This document shows, piece by piece, positions 25,932 through 33,477 of a DNA stretch of 64,000 nucleotides (positions are counted from its first letter, which is position 1; each line of letters starts with the position of its first letter). This stretch comes from Pseudobutyrivibrio ruminis HUN009 (GTDB taxonomy: Bacteria; Bacillota; Clostridia; Lachnospirales; Lachnospiraceae). The stretch lies in contig NZ_JNLH01000001.1 of the NCBI RefSeq assembly GCF_000703005.1, positions 1,853,001 through 1,917,000 of the forward strand. The letters are read 5' to 3'. The notes beneath the pieces are model-generated. The model had not been told where the DNA came from. It ran no database searches and was given only the letters and a program-made list of their open reading frames with translations. A program made the translations under genes and the position numbers.

Positions 25932-26491
25932 TATTATTAATAGATAACTATGATAGTTTTTCATACAATCTTTTTCAGCTGGTAGGGGAAATTGAGCCAG
26001 ATATTAAGGTTTGCCGAAATGATGAAATTCGTATTTCCGATATTGAAAAACTAAATCCTAGCCATATTATTATTTCACCGGGACCAGGTAAGCCTAGTGA
26101 AGCTGGAATATGCGAGGAGATTGTCACCCACTTCGCCGGTAAAATACCAATTTTGGGAGTATGCTTGGGACATCAGGCAATATGCGAAGCTTTTGGAGCA
26201 AATGTCACTTATGCAAAAGAATTAATGCATGGTAAACAATCCAGAGTTCAGGTTGACAATAGCTGCAAGTTATTTAAAGGGCTCCCAAATTCAGTGGATG
26301 TTGCTAGATATCACTCGTTAGCTGCAGATAAAGATTCTCTACCAGAAGTGTTAAAAGCTGTTGCTACTACCAAAGATGGGGAGATTATGGCTGTTGCTCA
26401 TAAGGAATATGAAGTATACGGATTACAGTTTCATCCGGAATCTATTTTGACTACTGATGGAAAAAGAATGATAGAAAACTTTATAGCGTAA
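25928..26491 (+). CDS. trpG: Anthranilate synthase component II (glutamine amidotransferase)
   Basis: TrpG supplies ammonia from glutamine to TrpE. This is a class I amidotransferase of 187 residues: LIDNYDSFSYNL at the start, the oxyanion strand SPGPGKPSEAG (about 51-61), nucleophile Cys in GVCLGHQAI (about 76-84) and the His/Glu pair in LQFHPESILT near the end. A dual role with PabB in folate synthesis is common when trpG stands alone. The start overlaps the trpE stop (ATGA). Confidence 0.95.
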   Translation: MILLIDNYDSFSYNLFQLVGEIEPDIKVCRNDEIRISDIEKLNPSHIIISPGPGKPSEAGICEEIVTHFAGKIPILGVCLGHQAICEAFGANVTYAKELMHGKQSRVQVDNSCKLFKGLPNSVDVARYHSLAADKDSLPEVLKAVATTKDGEIMAVAHKEYEVYGLQFHPESILTTDGKRMIENFIA

Positions 26492-26495
26492 AAAT

Positions 26496-26551
26496 AATTG
26501 TCAACCATAGAATGATAAAAGGTTGACAATTAGCTGGTGTTTTGATATTGT
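26496..26551 (+). promoter_or_regulatory. BirA-type operator overlapping the bioY promoter
   Basis: TTGTCAACC (26498-26506), exactly 14 bases, then GGTTGACAA (26521-26529) forms a perfect dyad with the known BirA operator architecture (TTGTnAACC-N14/15-GGTTnACAA). The right half contains the -35 box TTGACA (26523-26528); with a 17-bp spacer the -10 is TATTGT (26546-26551). Biotin-bound BirA would therefore block transcription of bioY. Confidence 0.8.
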
Positions 26552-26590
26552 TATTCAGGTGAAAAAATTAAAGTATTAGAGGGAGGCAAT

Positions 26591-27157
26591 ATGGATAACA
26601 CAAGCACATTAACAACAAAAGAATCAGCATTTAAAACACTTGATATTGCATATATTGCTCTTGGAGCAGCACTTATTGCAGTATGCTCATGGATTAGCAT
26701 TCCAACAACAGTGCCATTTACTCTACAGACATTTGCAGTATTTGCCATGCTTTCCCTTCTTGGGGGCAAGAGAGGAACACTCTCAGTATTGGTTTACATT
26801 TTAATCGGAGCAGTAGGTGCTCCAGTATTTGCTGGTTTTTCGGGGGGAATTGGTGTAGTTCTTGGTTCAACAGGTGGCTATATTATTGGTTTCTTGCTTA
26901 CAGGTCTTGTATACATTGTGGCTACTAAGCTATTCAAGAAGACACTTGTAGTTGAAATCCTAGCACTTGTCATTGGACTTGCAGCTTGCTATGCACTTGG
27001 AACAGTATGGTTCATGGTTGTTTACTCTAGGGATGCTGGTGCAATTGGGGCAATGACAGCACTTTCATGGTGTGTTTTCCCATTCATCATTCCTGATTTA
27101 GTAAAGCTTGCACTTGCACTTGTACTTGCAAGAAGAGTTAGACCAGTAATTAAATAA
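26591..27157 (+). CDS. bioY: Biotin transporter S component BioY
   Basis: This 188-residue membrane protein has about six helices and the BioY features ALGAALIAVCSWISIP (about 20-35), VPFTLQTFAVF and GGKRGTLSVLVYILIGAVGAPVFAGFSGG-type glycine-rich blocks (about 57-80). BioY captures biotin and works alone or with a shared ECF energising module, which is not encoded here. The ribosome site GAGGGAGG precedes the ATG. The BirA-type operator upstream independently supports the biotin assignment. Confidence 0.94.
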   Translation: MDNTSTLTTKESAFKTLDIAYIALGAALIAVCSWISIPTTVPFTLQTFAVFAMLSLLGGKRGTLSVLVYILIGAVGAPVFAGFSGGIGVVLGSTGGYIIGFLLTGLVYIVATKLFKKTLVVEILALVIGLAACYALGTVWFMVVYSRDAGAIGAMTALSWCVFPFIIPDLVKLALALVLARRVRPVIK

Positions 27158-27224
27158 GTTATGAAATAAATTTGGGTTGAAATCCTTTCTAAAAAAAGGT
27201 ATATTATTGCGTAACGAAGACAAA

Positions 27225-27257
27225 GGCGTCTGCTATAGGTTTAGCAGGCGCTTTTTC
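27225..27257 (+). terminator. Terminator after bioY
   Basis: GCGTCTGCTA (27226-27235) pairs with TAGCAGGCGC (27242-27251), followed by TTTTTC. Confidence 0.88.
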
Positions 27258-27348
27258 TAAAATTAGCAATAGTAGTGCATTAAAGCTACAAAAATGCTAA
27301 AATAATTTCTGTGTTTATTGACACAGTTTTCAGGAAGGAGATTTTGAA

Positions 27349-28149
27349 ATGAAGAAAAAGTCACTAGCATTATTAATGGCATTTGCAACAATGTTTGCAA
27401 TGGTTGGATGTGGAAACGCATCAGAACAGGGTGCAACTGAACAAGGTGCAGATGCTGCTACTAGTTCAGATAAGAAATGGGTTATCGCTACAGATACTTC
27501 ATTTAAGCCATTTGAGTACACAGATGACAATGGAGATTTCGTAGGTATTGATGTAGATATCCTTGCAGCTATCGCTGAGGATCAGGGATTCGATTACGAG
27601 CTTAAGTCTCTTGGATGGGATGCTTCAATTGCAGCATGCCAGGCAGGACAGGCAGATGGAATGATTGCGGGTGCATCTATTACAGACGAAAGAAAGGCAT
27701 CTGGATGGGTTTTCTCTGATGGATATTATGATGCAAATCAGTCTATGGCTGTAGAGGCATCATCTGATATTACAGGTTTTGAAGATTTAAAGGGACAGTC
27801 AGTTGCAGTTAAGACAGGTACAATGAGTGCTACTTATGCTGAGAGCCTTTCAAGTGAGTATGGCTTCACTGTCACATACTTTGAGGATTCTCCTACGATG
27901 TATCAGGCAGTTGTAGGTGGTCAGGTTGCAGCTTGCTTCGATGACACTCCAATTATGGCTTCAAATATTAAAGATACTGGTATCTCAATGAAGATTCTTG
28001 AGAACACTGGTAACGATCCTGCTGAATACGGATTTACAATTTTCAACTCAGACAACCAGGAGCTTGTTGATATGTTTAATGCAGGTCTTGCAAATATCAA
28101 GGCAAACGGCACATACGATGAAATCATTGCAAAGTACTTAGGCGAATAG
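27349..28149 (+). CDS. Polar amino-acid ABC transporter, substrate-binding lipoprotein
   Basis: This 266-residue protein has a lipoprotein signal peptide ending in MVGC (Cys about 22) and a short linker. The periplasmic-binding fold of the family-3 amino-acid binders begins at KKWVIATDTSFKPFEYTDDNGDFVGIDVD (key motif F-x-PFEY...GFDVD type). Later blocks such as SVAVKTGTMSA and FDDTPIMA agree. The ligand is probably glutamine, histidine, cystine or a similar polar amino acid; it cannot be fixed by eye. A stem-loop follows, then the permease and ATPase genes. Confidence 0.93.
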   Translation: MKKKSLALLMAFATMFAMVGCGNASEQGATEQGADAATSSDKKWVIATDTSFKPFEYTDDNGDFVGIDVDILAAIAEDQGFDYELKSLGWDASIAACQAGQADGMIAGASITDERKASGWVFSDGYYDANQSMAVEASSDITGFEDLKGQSVAVKTGTMSATYAESLSSEYGFTVTYFEDSPTMYQAVVGGQVAACFDDTPIMASNIKDTGISMKILENTGNDPAEYGFTIFNSDNQELVDMFNAGLANIKANGTYDEIIAKYLGE

Positions 28150-28161
28150 TATTAGATTAAA

Positions 28162-28192
28162 GGGGCAGGGGTTTACCTGCCCTTATTATTTA
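28162..28192 (+). terminator. Stem-loop between binding protein and permease
   Basis: GGGCAGG (28163-28169) and CCTGCCC (28176-28182) form a 7-bp GC-rich stem with a weak T tail (TTATTATTT). It is probably a partial terminator or mRNA-stabilising hairpin that lets the binding protein be made in excess. Confidence 0.7.
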
Positions 28193-28221
28193 TAAAACCA
28201 GTTAGAAAGGGTTTATTTTAT

Positions 28222-28893
28222 ATGTTAACTATTATTTCAGTTTATGGTCCAATGCTTCTTATTGCTATGGGCAGAACATTGCTTCTTGCATTACTAGGCT
28301 TATTCTTTGCATGCATTATTGGTATGCTTTTCGGAATTATGGGTGTAGTCAAGAACAGAGTAAGCAATGTAATTTCACAGATTTTCGTTGATGTAATCAG
28401 AGGAGTTCCGATGATTGTATTAGCCTTCTTTGTATATTTTGGTATTCCTTACTTATTTAATACCATCATTGGAGGTTTCTCTGTTAGTTTGACAGCACTT
28501 CAGGCAGGTACAATCTGTCTTGCTTTAAACTGTGGTGCTTATATGGCAGAAATTATCAGAGCAGGTATTCAGTCTGTTGATAAAGGTCAGATGGAGGCTG
28601 CCAGATCTCTTGGTCTTACATATGGACAGGCTATGCGCAAGGTCGTATTGCCTCAGGCCATCAAGACAATGATTCCTACATTCATCAATCAGTTCATTAT
28701 TACACTTAAGGATACATCAATTCTTTCAGTTATCGGTTTTCCAGAACTTGTTAACACAGCAAAGAACGTACAGGCAAACACATTCATGTCATTCCAGACA
28801 TGGGCTATTGTTGGTGTTATGTATCTTATAGTTATTACAATCCTTTCACGTAGTGCAAAGGTTCTTGAAAGGAGATTAAACGTTGGCAGATAA
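28222..28893 (+). CDS. Polar amino-acid ABC transporter permease
   Basis: This 223-residue HisM/GlnP-type permease has five or so membrane helices. The EAA coupling loop is clear: MEAARSLGLTYGQAMRKVVLPQAIK (about 131-155, split here by its E, G and P anchors), followed by the LKDTSILSVIGFPEL block. It forms the membrane pore with the ATPase whose gene overlaps its 3' end by 11 bases. Confidence 0.95.
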   Translation: MLTIISVYGPMLLIAMGRTLLLALLGLFFACIIGMLFGIMGVVKNRVSNVISQIFVDVIRGVPMIVLAFFVYFGIPYLFNTIIGGFSVSLTALQAGTICLALNCGAYMAEIIRAGIQSVDKGQMEAARSLGLTYGQAMRKVVLPQAIKTMIPTFINQFIITLKDTSILSVIGFPELVNTAKNVQANTFMSFQTWAIVGVMYLIVITILSRSAKVLERRLNVGR

Positions 28894-29623
28894 AGAAATC
28901 AAAATCAGTGTTAAAAATCTTAAGAAGTGTTATGGCGACTTAGAGGTATTAAAGGATATTTCTACAGATGTTACTAAGGGTGAGGTTGTTTGTGTAATCG
29001 GCCCTTCAGGATCTGGAAAGTCTACATTCTTACGTTGCTTAAATAGACTTGAGACTGTTACTGCAGGCTCCATTGTTGTTGACGGGAACAACATCACAGA
29101 TAAGCATATCAATATCAATAAGGTTAGAGAAAACATTGGAATGGTATTCCAGCATTTTAACCTTTTCAACAACTTAAACATACTTGATAACCTTACACTT
29201 GCACCTGTTCAGCTTAAGAAGTGCTCTAAGGCTGAAGCAGAAGAGCGTGCTAAAAAAATGCTTGCAAAGGTTGGCCTTGAGGACAAAGCATCAAGCTACC
29301 CAAGTCAGCTTTCAGGTGGACAGAAGCAGCGTGTTGCTATCGCTCGTGCACTTTGCATGGAGCCAGATATTATGCTTTTCGATGAGCCAACATCAGCTCT
29401 TGATCCAGAAATGGTAGGAGAGGTTCTTCAGGTTATGAAGGATTTGGCTGCAGATGGTATGACAATGGTTATTGTTACTCATGAGATGGGATTTGCTAGA
29501 GAAGTAGCAGATAGAGTTATTTTTATGGATGGTGGCTACATCATCGAGGAGGGCACACCTTCAGAGGTATTGCTTAATCCAAAGGAAGCTAGAACCATAG
29601 ATTTCTTAAATAAGGTATTATAA
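28883..29623 (+). CDS. Polar amino-acid ABC transporter ATP-binding protein
   Basis: This GlnQ/HisP-type ATPase of 246 residues starts at a TTG (28883) inside the permease end, with AAAGGAGA upstream. Walker A GPSGSGKST (about 38-46), Q-loop FQHFNLF, signature LSGGQKQR, Walker B IMLFDEPTSALDPE and the switch His in VTHEMGF are complete. Together with the two preceding genes it is a full importer. Confidence 0.96.
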   Translation: MADKEIKISVKNLKKCYGDLEVLKDISTDVTKGEVVCVIGPSGSGKSTFLRCLNRLETVTAGSIVVDGNNITDKHININKVRENIGMVFQHFNLFNNLNILDNLTLAPVQLKKCSKAEAEERAKKMLAKVGLEDKASSYPSQLSGGQKQRVAIARALCMEPDIMLFDEPTSALDPEMVGEVLQVMKDLAADGMTMVIVTHEMGFAREVADRVIFMDGGYIIEEGTPSEVLLNPKEARTIDFLNKVL

Positions 29624-29632
29624 GAGGGGCGT

Positions 29633-30229
29633 ATGAAAAACATAATTACAATCAGCCGTCAGTTTGGTGCTGGCGGCGGAACAATCGGCAAAGAAGTAGC
29701 TGAGCGTTTGGGCTACTATTACTGTGATAAGGATATGATTATCAGAGCAGCAATCGAATCAGGTAATCTTAGTCCTGAAGAAGTTAGATACTTTGATGAG
29801 AAGGTACCAAGAGAGTTTGGCTTGGGACAGAGTTTATTTGATTTCTACAACAAGCCACTTGATGAGCGTCTTTACAATGCTCAAAAGGAAGCAATCAGAA
29901 AGGTTGCTGAAAAAGGCAATTGTGTAATAGTCGGCAGAAATGCCAACATCATTCTTAAGGAATTTGATCATTCTCTTCATGTATTCGTTTCAGGTACAGA
30001 GCACTTCCGTGTGAAGCGAATGATGGAGAAAATGCCAGGCACCACAGAGGAAAAGGTTCGCGAGGAGCTTCACAATGTGGATAAGGCAAGAAAGAAATAC
30101 TGCAAGCACTATACAGGAACAGAATTCGGCAATGCCGAGTTTTATGATTTGTGCTTAAAGAGCTCAACACTTGGGCTTGAAAAATGCGTTGATATCATTT
30201 GTGATACAGCGAAGGAGATAAATCATTGA
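29633..30229 (+). CDS. Cytidylate kinase-like family protein
   Basis: This 198-residue P-loop protein begins ITISRQFGAGGGTIGKEVAERLGY. The motif GAGGGTIG replaces the classic GxxxxGKS/T loop and is typical of the Cmk-like (AAA_26) family found in Clostridia, whose substrate is uncertain. GNCVIVGRNANIIL (about 94-107) and a lid-like region KKYCKHYTG follow. True cytidylate kinase (Cmk) begins with a different GPSGSGKST loop, so I do not assign cmk. It sits between the importer and asparaginase with 9-base and overlapping junctions, suggesting one operon. Confidence 0.82.
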   Translation: MKNIITISRQFGAGGGTIGKEVAERLGYYYCDKDMIIRAAIESGNLSPEEVRYFDEKVPREFGLGQSLFDFYNKPLDERLYNAQKEAIRKVAEKGNCVIVGRNANIILKEFDHSLHVFVSGTEHFRVKRMMEKMPGTTEEKVREELHNVDKARKKYCKHYTGTEFGNAEFYDLCLKSSTLGLEKCVDIICDTAKEINH

Positions 30230-31224
30230 GTAGGAACATACTTATTATTAATACTGGCGGAACTTTGTCTTCTGTAATGAAGGAAAGTGGCTTGGCACCA
30301 GGACTTTCAACACAGGATATGAAACGTGAACTTCACGTGGTGTCAGGTGATATTAATTTTGAAATAGAAGATTTTATGGCTGTTGATAGTGCTAATATTT
30401 TCCCTGAGGATTGGAGTAAGTTGGCTGAGCATATAGGCAAATTGCGCAACGATTACGACGGAATTGTTGTAATCCACGGAACAGATACACTTGCATATAC
30501 ATCATCTATGCTTTCTTTTATGCTTCAAAACATAAACATTCCGGTTGTAATTACTGGCTCACAGCTTTCTATTACAAACCCTATAGCAGATGCTATGGAA
30601 AACCTGCGTTGTGCCATTCATATGGCAGCAAGTGGCAGAGCAGGAGTGTTTGTTGCATTCAATAGAAAGGTTATGCTTGGATGCAGAGCATCAAAGGTTC
30701 GTTCCCTTAGCTTTGATGCTTTCGAGAGCATCAACTATCCAAATGTAGCTGAAATCAGCTCCCTTGGAATGAATATTGACGATAGCACAATACCTGTTAG
30801 AAACGGTGTATTCCATTTGGAAAACAATTATTCTACAGAAGTTTGTATGCTGAAAATGTTCCCAGGCATTCATAGAAGCCTTGTTGAATCAATCGCTGCG
30901 CAGGGATATAAGGGACTTTACATTGAGGCATTTGGAATTGGTGGCATGCCATTTTTGAAGCATGATTTTATCAGCACAATCGAGAAGGTTATTGCTGATG
31001 GTATGACTGTTGTAGTTGGTACTCAGTGTAGATACGAAGGCTCAAAGATGGATGTTTACGAGACTGGTAAGAGAGCTCTCGAAAGCGGAGTACTCCAGGC
31101 TCAGGATATGACAAGTGAAGCGGCCCTTACAAAGCTTATGTGGATTCTTGGTAAGACGAGCAATCCATCTGAAATAAAGGATTATTTTTCTTTAAATATT
31201 GCCGGTGAGCTTAAAAATTATTAG
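30226..31224 (+). CDS. ansA: L-asparaginase (type I-like)
   Basis: This enzyme hydrolyses asparagine to aspartate and ammonia. The 332-residue protein starts at a TTG (30226), overlapping the upstream stop; GAAGGAGA lies eight bases before it. The first catalytic threonine is in INTGGTLSS (about 8-16) and the second active-site block is VVIHGTDTLAYTSSML (about 82-97). There is no signal peptide, which fits the cytoplasmic type. Its neighbours are an amino-acid importer and serine dehydratase, suggesting an amino-acid uptake and deamination set. Confidence 0.92.
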   Translation: MSRNILIINTGGTLSSVMKESGLAPGLSTQDMKRELHVVSGDINFEIEDFMAVDSANIFPEDWSKLAEHIGKLRNDYDGIVVIHGTDTLAYTSSMLSFMLQNINIPVVITGSQLSITNPIADAMENLRCAIHMAASGRAGVFVAFNRKVMLGCRASKVRSLSFDAFESINYPNVAEISSLGMNIDDSTIPVRNGVFHLENNYSTEVCMLKMFPGIHRSLVESIAAQGYKGLYIEAFGIGGMPFLKHDFISTIEKVIADGMTVVVGTQCRYEGSKMDVYETGKRALESGVLQAQDMTSEAALTKLMWILGKTSNPSEIKDYFSLNIAGELKNY

Positions 31225-31235
31225 GAGATTTTTTA

Positions 31236-31895
31236 ATGAATCTATTTGATATTATTGGACCGGTTATGGTAGGTCCTTCCAGCTCTCATACAGCAGGAGC
31301 AGCCAAAATTGGAAATGTTTGTAATAAACTAATGGCAGAAAAAATCGAAAGTGCAGAGATTTTTTTGCATGGTTCTTTTGCAGAAACAGGCAAAGGTCAT
31401 GGTACTGATAAAGCCATAGTAGGTGGCCTGTTAGGTATGGCTTGTGACGATGAAAGGTTACCAGAAAGCTTTGATGTAGCACAGGAGATGGGCTTTAAAT
31501 TCACAATTCAGGCAGCTGATTTAGGTGATGTTCACCCTAACACTGCAAAGGTAATCATGCATGGCGTTTCAGGTCATAGCCTGGAAGTAGTTGCATCATC
31601 CATCGGTGGTGGACGTATTCAGGTAGTTATGCTTGATGGAGTGAAGGCCAACTTCTCCGGAGAAAGCCCTACACTTATAGTTCATAATGTTGATAAGCCA
31701 GGATACATTACTGAGGTTACAAGACTTCTTGGTATAGAACATATTAATATTGCCACTATGCAGCTCTATCGTAAAAAGCGTGGTGGAGAAGCTGTTATGG
31801 TAATTGAGTGTGATGAATGTGTACCAGATAGCACAATCAAAGAATTAGAAAAACTAGAAGGTATTATGAAGGTTTCATATTACTGTCCAGAGTAG
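31236..31895 (+). CDS. sdaAB: L-serine dehydratase, beta subunit
   Basis: This is the small subunit of the iron-sulfur serine dehydratase that makes pyruvate and ammonia. The 219 residues include the serine-binding block GPSSSHTAGA (about 10-19), ETGKGHGTDKAIVGGLLG and a C-terminal ACT domain (from about 147, TLIVHNVDKPGYITEVTRLLG). The alpha subunit gene begins 10 bases downstream. Confidence 0.96.
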   Translation: MNLFDIIGPVMVGPSSSHTAGAAKIGNVCNKLMAEKIESAEIFLHGSFAETGKGHGTDKAIVGGLLGMACDDERLPESFDVAQEMGFKFTIQAADLGDVHPNTAKVIMHGVSGHSLEVVASSIGGGRIQVVMLDGVKANFSGESPTLIVHNVDKPGYITEVTRLLGIEHINIATMQLYRKKRGGEAVMVIECDECVPDSTIKELEKLEGIMKVSYYCPE

Positions 31896-31905
31896 AGGAT
31901 TATAG

Positions 31906-32772
31906 ATGTTTGATTCAGTAGAAGAGATTTGTAAATTAGAAGAGAATAGCGGAGTTTCTTTCTGGAAGATAGTTCAGCAGGACGATTACAAAGAACGCGC
32001 AGTTTCAGAGGAAGAATCCTTTGAAAATATGAAGCGCATGTACACAGCAATGAAGGAGTCTGCCCTTAATTACGACAAGACAGTGAAAAGCAACAGCGGC
32101 TTAGTAGGCGGTGAGGCAGGTCTTCTTAGAGAATACCTTGACAGTGGTAATGCTTTAGTTGGAGATTTTGCAGGCCGTGTTATGGAATTAGCTCTTCGTG
32201 TTGCTGAGGGTAATGCATGTATGAAACGAATTGTTGCTGCACCTACAGCCGGTTCATGTGGAGTTGTTCCAGCAGTATTTATAGCAGCCCAGGAGAAATT
32301 AGGACTTACTGATGAAAAGATGACAGAGGCTCTTTTTGTAGCAGCAGGAGTTGGTGAGGTAATAGCAGCTAGAGCATCACTTGCCGGTGCTGAAGGTGGC
32401 TGTCAGGCGGAAATCGGAGCAGCCAGCTCAATGGCAGCAGCAGGACTTGTATATCTTCAGGGAGGTAATGGCAGAAAGAGTGCTAATGCGGCAGCACTTG
32501 CTCTAAAAAACCTTCTTGGTCTTGCATGCGATCCTGTAGCAGGCCTGGTAGAGGTTCCATGTGTTAAACGAAATGTTTGTGGTGCTATGAATGCAGTTAC
32601 ATCAGCAGAGCTTACTATGGCTGGTATTGAAAGTCGAATTCCTGCAGATGAAGTGTTTGATGCCATGAGCGCTGTTGGAAAGGATATGAATCCTAATATA
32701 AAGGAAACTGGTAAAGGTGGAGTCGCTGGAACAGTAACTGGACAGAAAATTAAGGATGCTTTAACACATTAA
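31906..32772 (+). CDS. sdaAA: L-serine dehydratase, alpha subunit
   Basis: This is the large catalytic subunit carrying the [4Fe-4S] cluster, 288 residues. Conserved blocks are AAPTAGSCGVVPAV (about 109-122), GCQAEIGAASSMAAAGLV (near 165), the cysteine-containing LACDPVAGLVEVPCVKRN (about 205-222) and PNIKETGKGGVAGT at the end. It closes the operon; no clear terminator precedes the short remnant frame and element B. Confidence 0.96.
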   Translation: MFDSVEEICKLEENSGVSFWKIVQQDDYKERAVSEEESFENMKRMYTAMKESALNYDKTVKSNSGLVGGEAGLLREYLDSGNALVGDFAGRVMELALRVAEGNACMKRIVAAPTAGSCGVVPAVFIAAQEKLGLTDEKMTEALFVAAGVGEVIAARASLAGAEGGCQAEIGAASSMAAAGLVYLQGGNGRKSANAAALALKNLLGLACDPVAGLVEVPCVKRNVCGAMNAVTSAELTMAGIESRIPADEVFDAMSAVGKDMNPNIKETGKGGVAGTVTGQKIKDALTH

Positions 32773-32803
32773 ATTAAACTACTATGTGGAAGGAGTAGCT
32801 AAC

Positions 32804-32872
32804 ATGGGTAATCAAATGCAAGGTCTTTATGACCCATCTTTTCAGATTACGAGTCAGCCCTCCAAGACGTAG
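32804..32872 (+). pseudogene. Short frame resembling the 5' end of glutamate synthase gltB
   Basis: This frame encodes 22 residues, MGNQMQGLYDPSFQITSQPS plus two more, behind a good ribosome site (GAAGGAG). The first 13 residues look like the start of the glutamate synthase large subunit, where GLYDPxFEHDACG is normal; the similarity ends at F13 and the frame stops exactly at the base before element B starts (32873). It may be a truncated remnant, or a small protein of its own. The match is from memory and short. Confidence 0.35.
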
Positions 32873-33477
32873 AGTAAAACAGCTACCCCAGGCCACCCCA
32901 ACGGGGGCCAGAGCCCCAGGGAGCCAGGGTATCATTGGAGCAGATTTATAGATTATCTTAATGTGTAAAGTCGCCCATATGTAGGTGTACTTACGAAGCT
33001 TTTACTATTCGAAGGTAATGTATGGGTGGGACGGACAATGTAGTTTATATAATCATCTAGTCTTAACTAGTCTTTGTATTATTACTTTTGCTACTTCGCT
33101 CACCAAGAAAAAATAAAAAAGAGATATTTGTATAAATTGGCACCGTGGCACATTCAACGTCCTGTTTCAAGTGACCACTGCTGCCGCCGTCCTAGCGGCA
33201 GCTGCCAATTCATATCAAATATCTCTTTTTATTTTTCTAAGTTCACTCCAAAGCAAATAGTAATAAATACAAAGCTAGTTTAAGACTGATGATTACTAAG
33301 TGTAGTGTTTGTCCGTCTCCACCCATACCTTATCGATAGAATTGTAAAACTTTGTAAGAACACCTACTAATAAATATGGGCGACTACACATTTAGATAAT
33401 CATAAATCTGCGACGTACCCTGGCGCCCTGGGGCTCTGGACCACGTTGGGGTGGCCTGGGGGTATCTATGTTTTACT
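32873..33477. repeat. Giant imperfect palindrome, element B (605 bp foldback)
   Basis: This second copy has the architecture of element A (1252-1897). Outer AGTAAAAC (32873-32880) pairs with GTTTTACT (33470-33477). A GC-rich block, 32884-32903, pairs with 33444-33464 with one extra base; 32908-32931 pairs with 33416-33439 at 23 of 24 positions. Inner arms, including GGACGGACA (33029-33037), pair up to the apex around 33140/33205. Arm sequences differ from element A except for short shared words, yet pair within the copy. The right end contains the stop codon of argG (33473-33475). No gene is credible inside; a 69-codon plus-strand frame is a by-product. Confidence 0.9.
33140..33205. repeat. 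Conserved apical core of element B
   Basis: It matches 1538-1603 at 65 of 66 positions (T at 33146 instead of C). The same two hairpins, with loops GTCCT and CGTCCTA, can form. The closing stem is AATTGGCA/TGCCAATT here versus GGATAAGCA/TGCTTATCC in A: different bases, pairing preserved. Confidence 0.85.

Noticed and set aside
29633..30229. True cytidylate kinase (cmk)
   Set aside because: The P-loop is GAGGGTIG instead of GPSGSGKST, and rpsA or other usual neighbours are absent.
33074..33283. 69-codon frame inside element B
   Set aside because: It crosses the apical core of the palindrome and has no similarity or coding signature that I can see.
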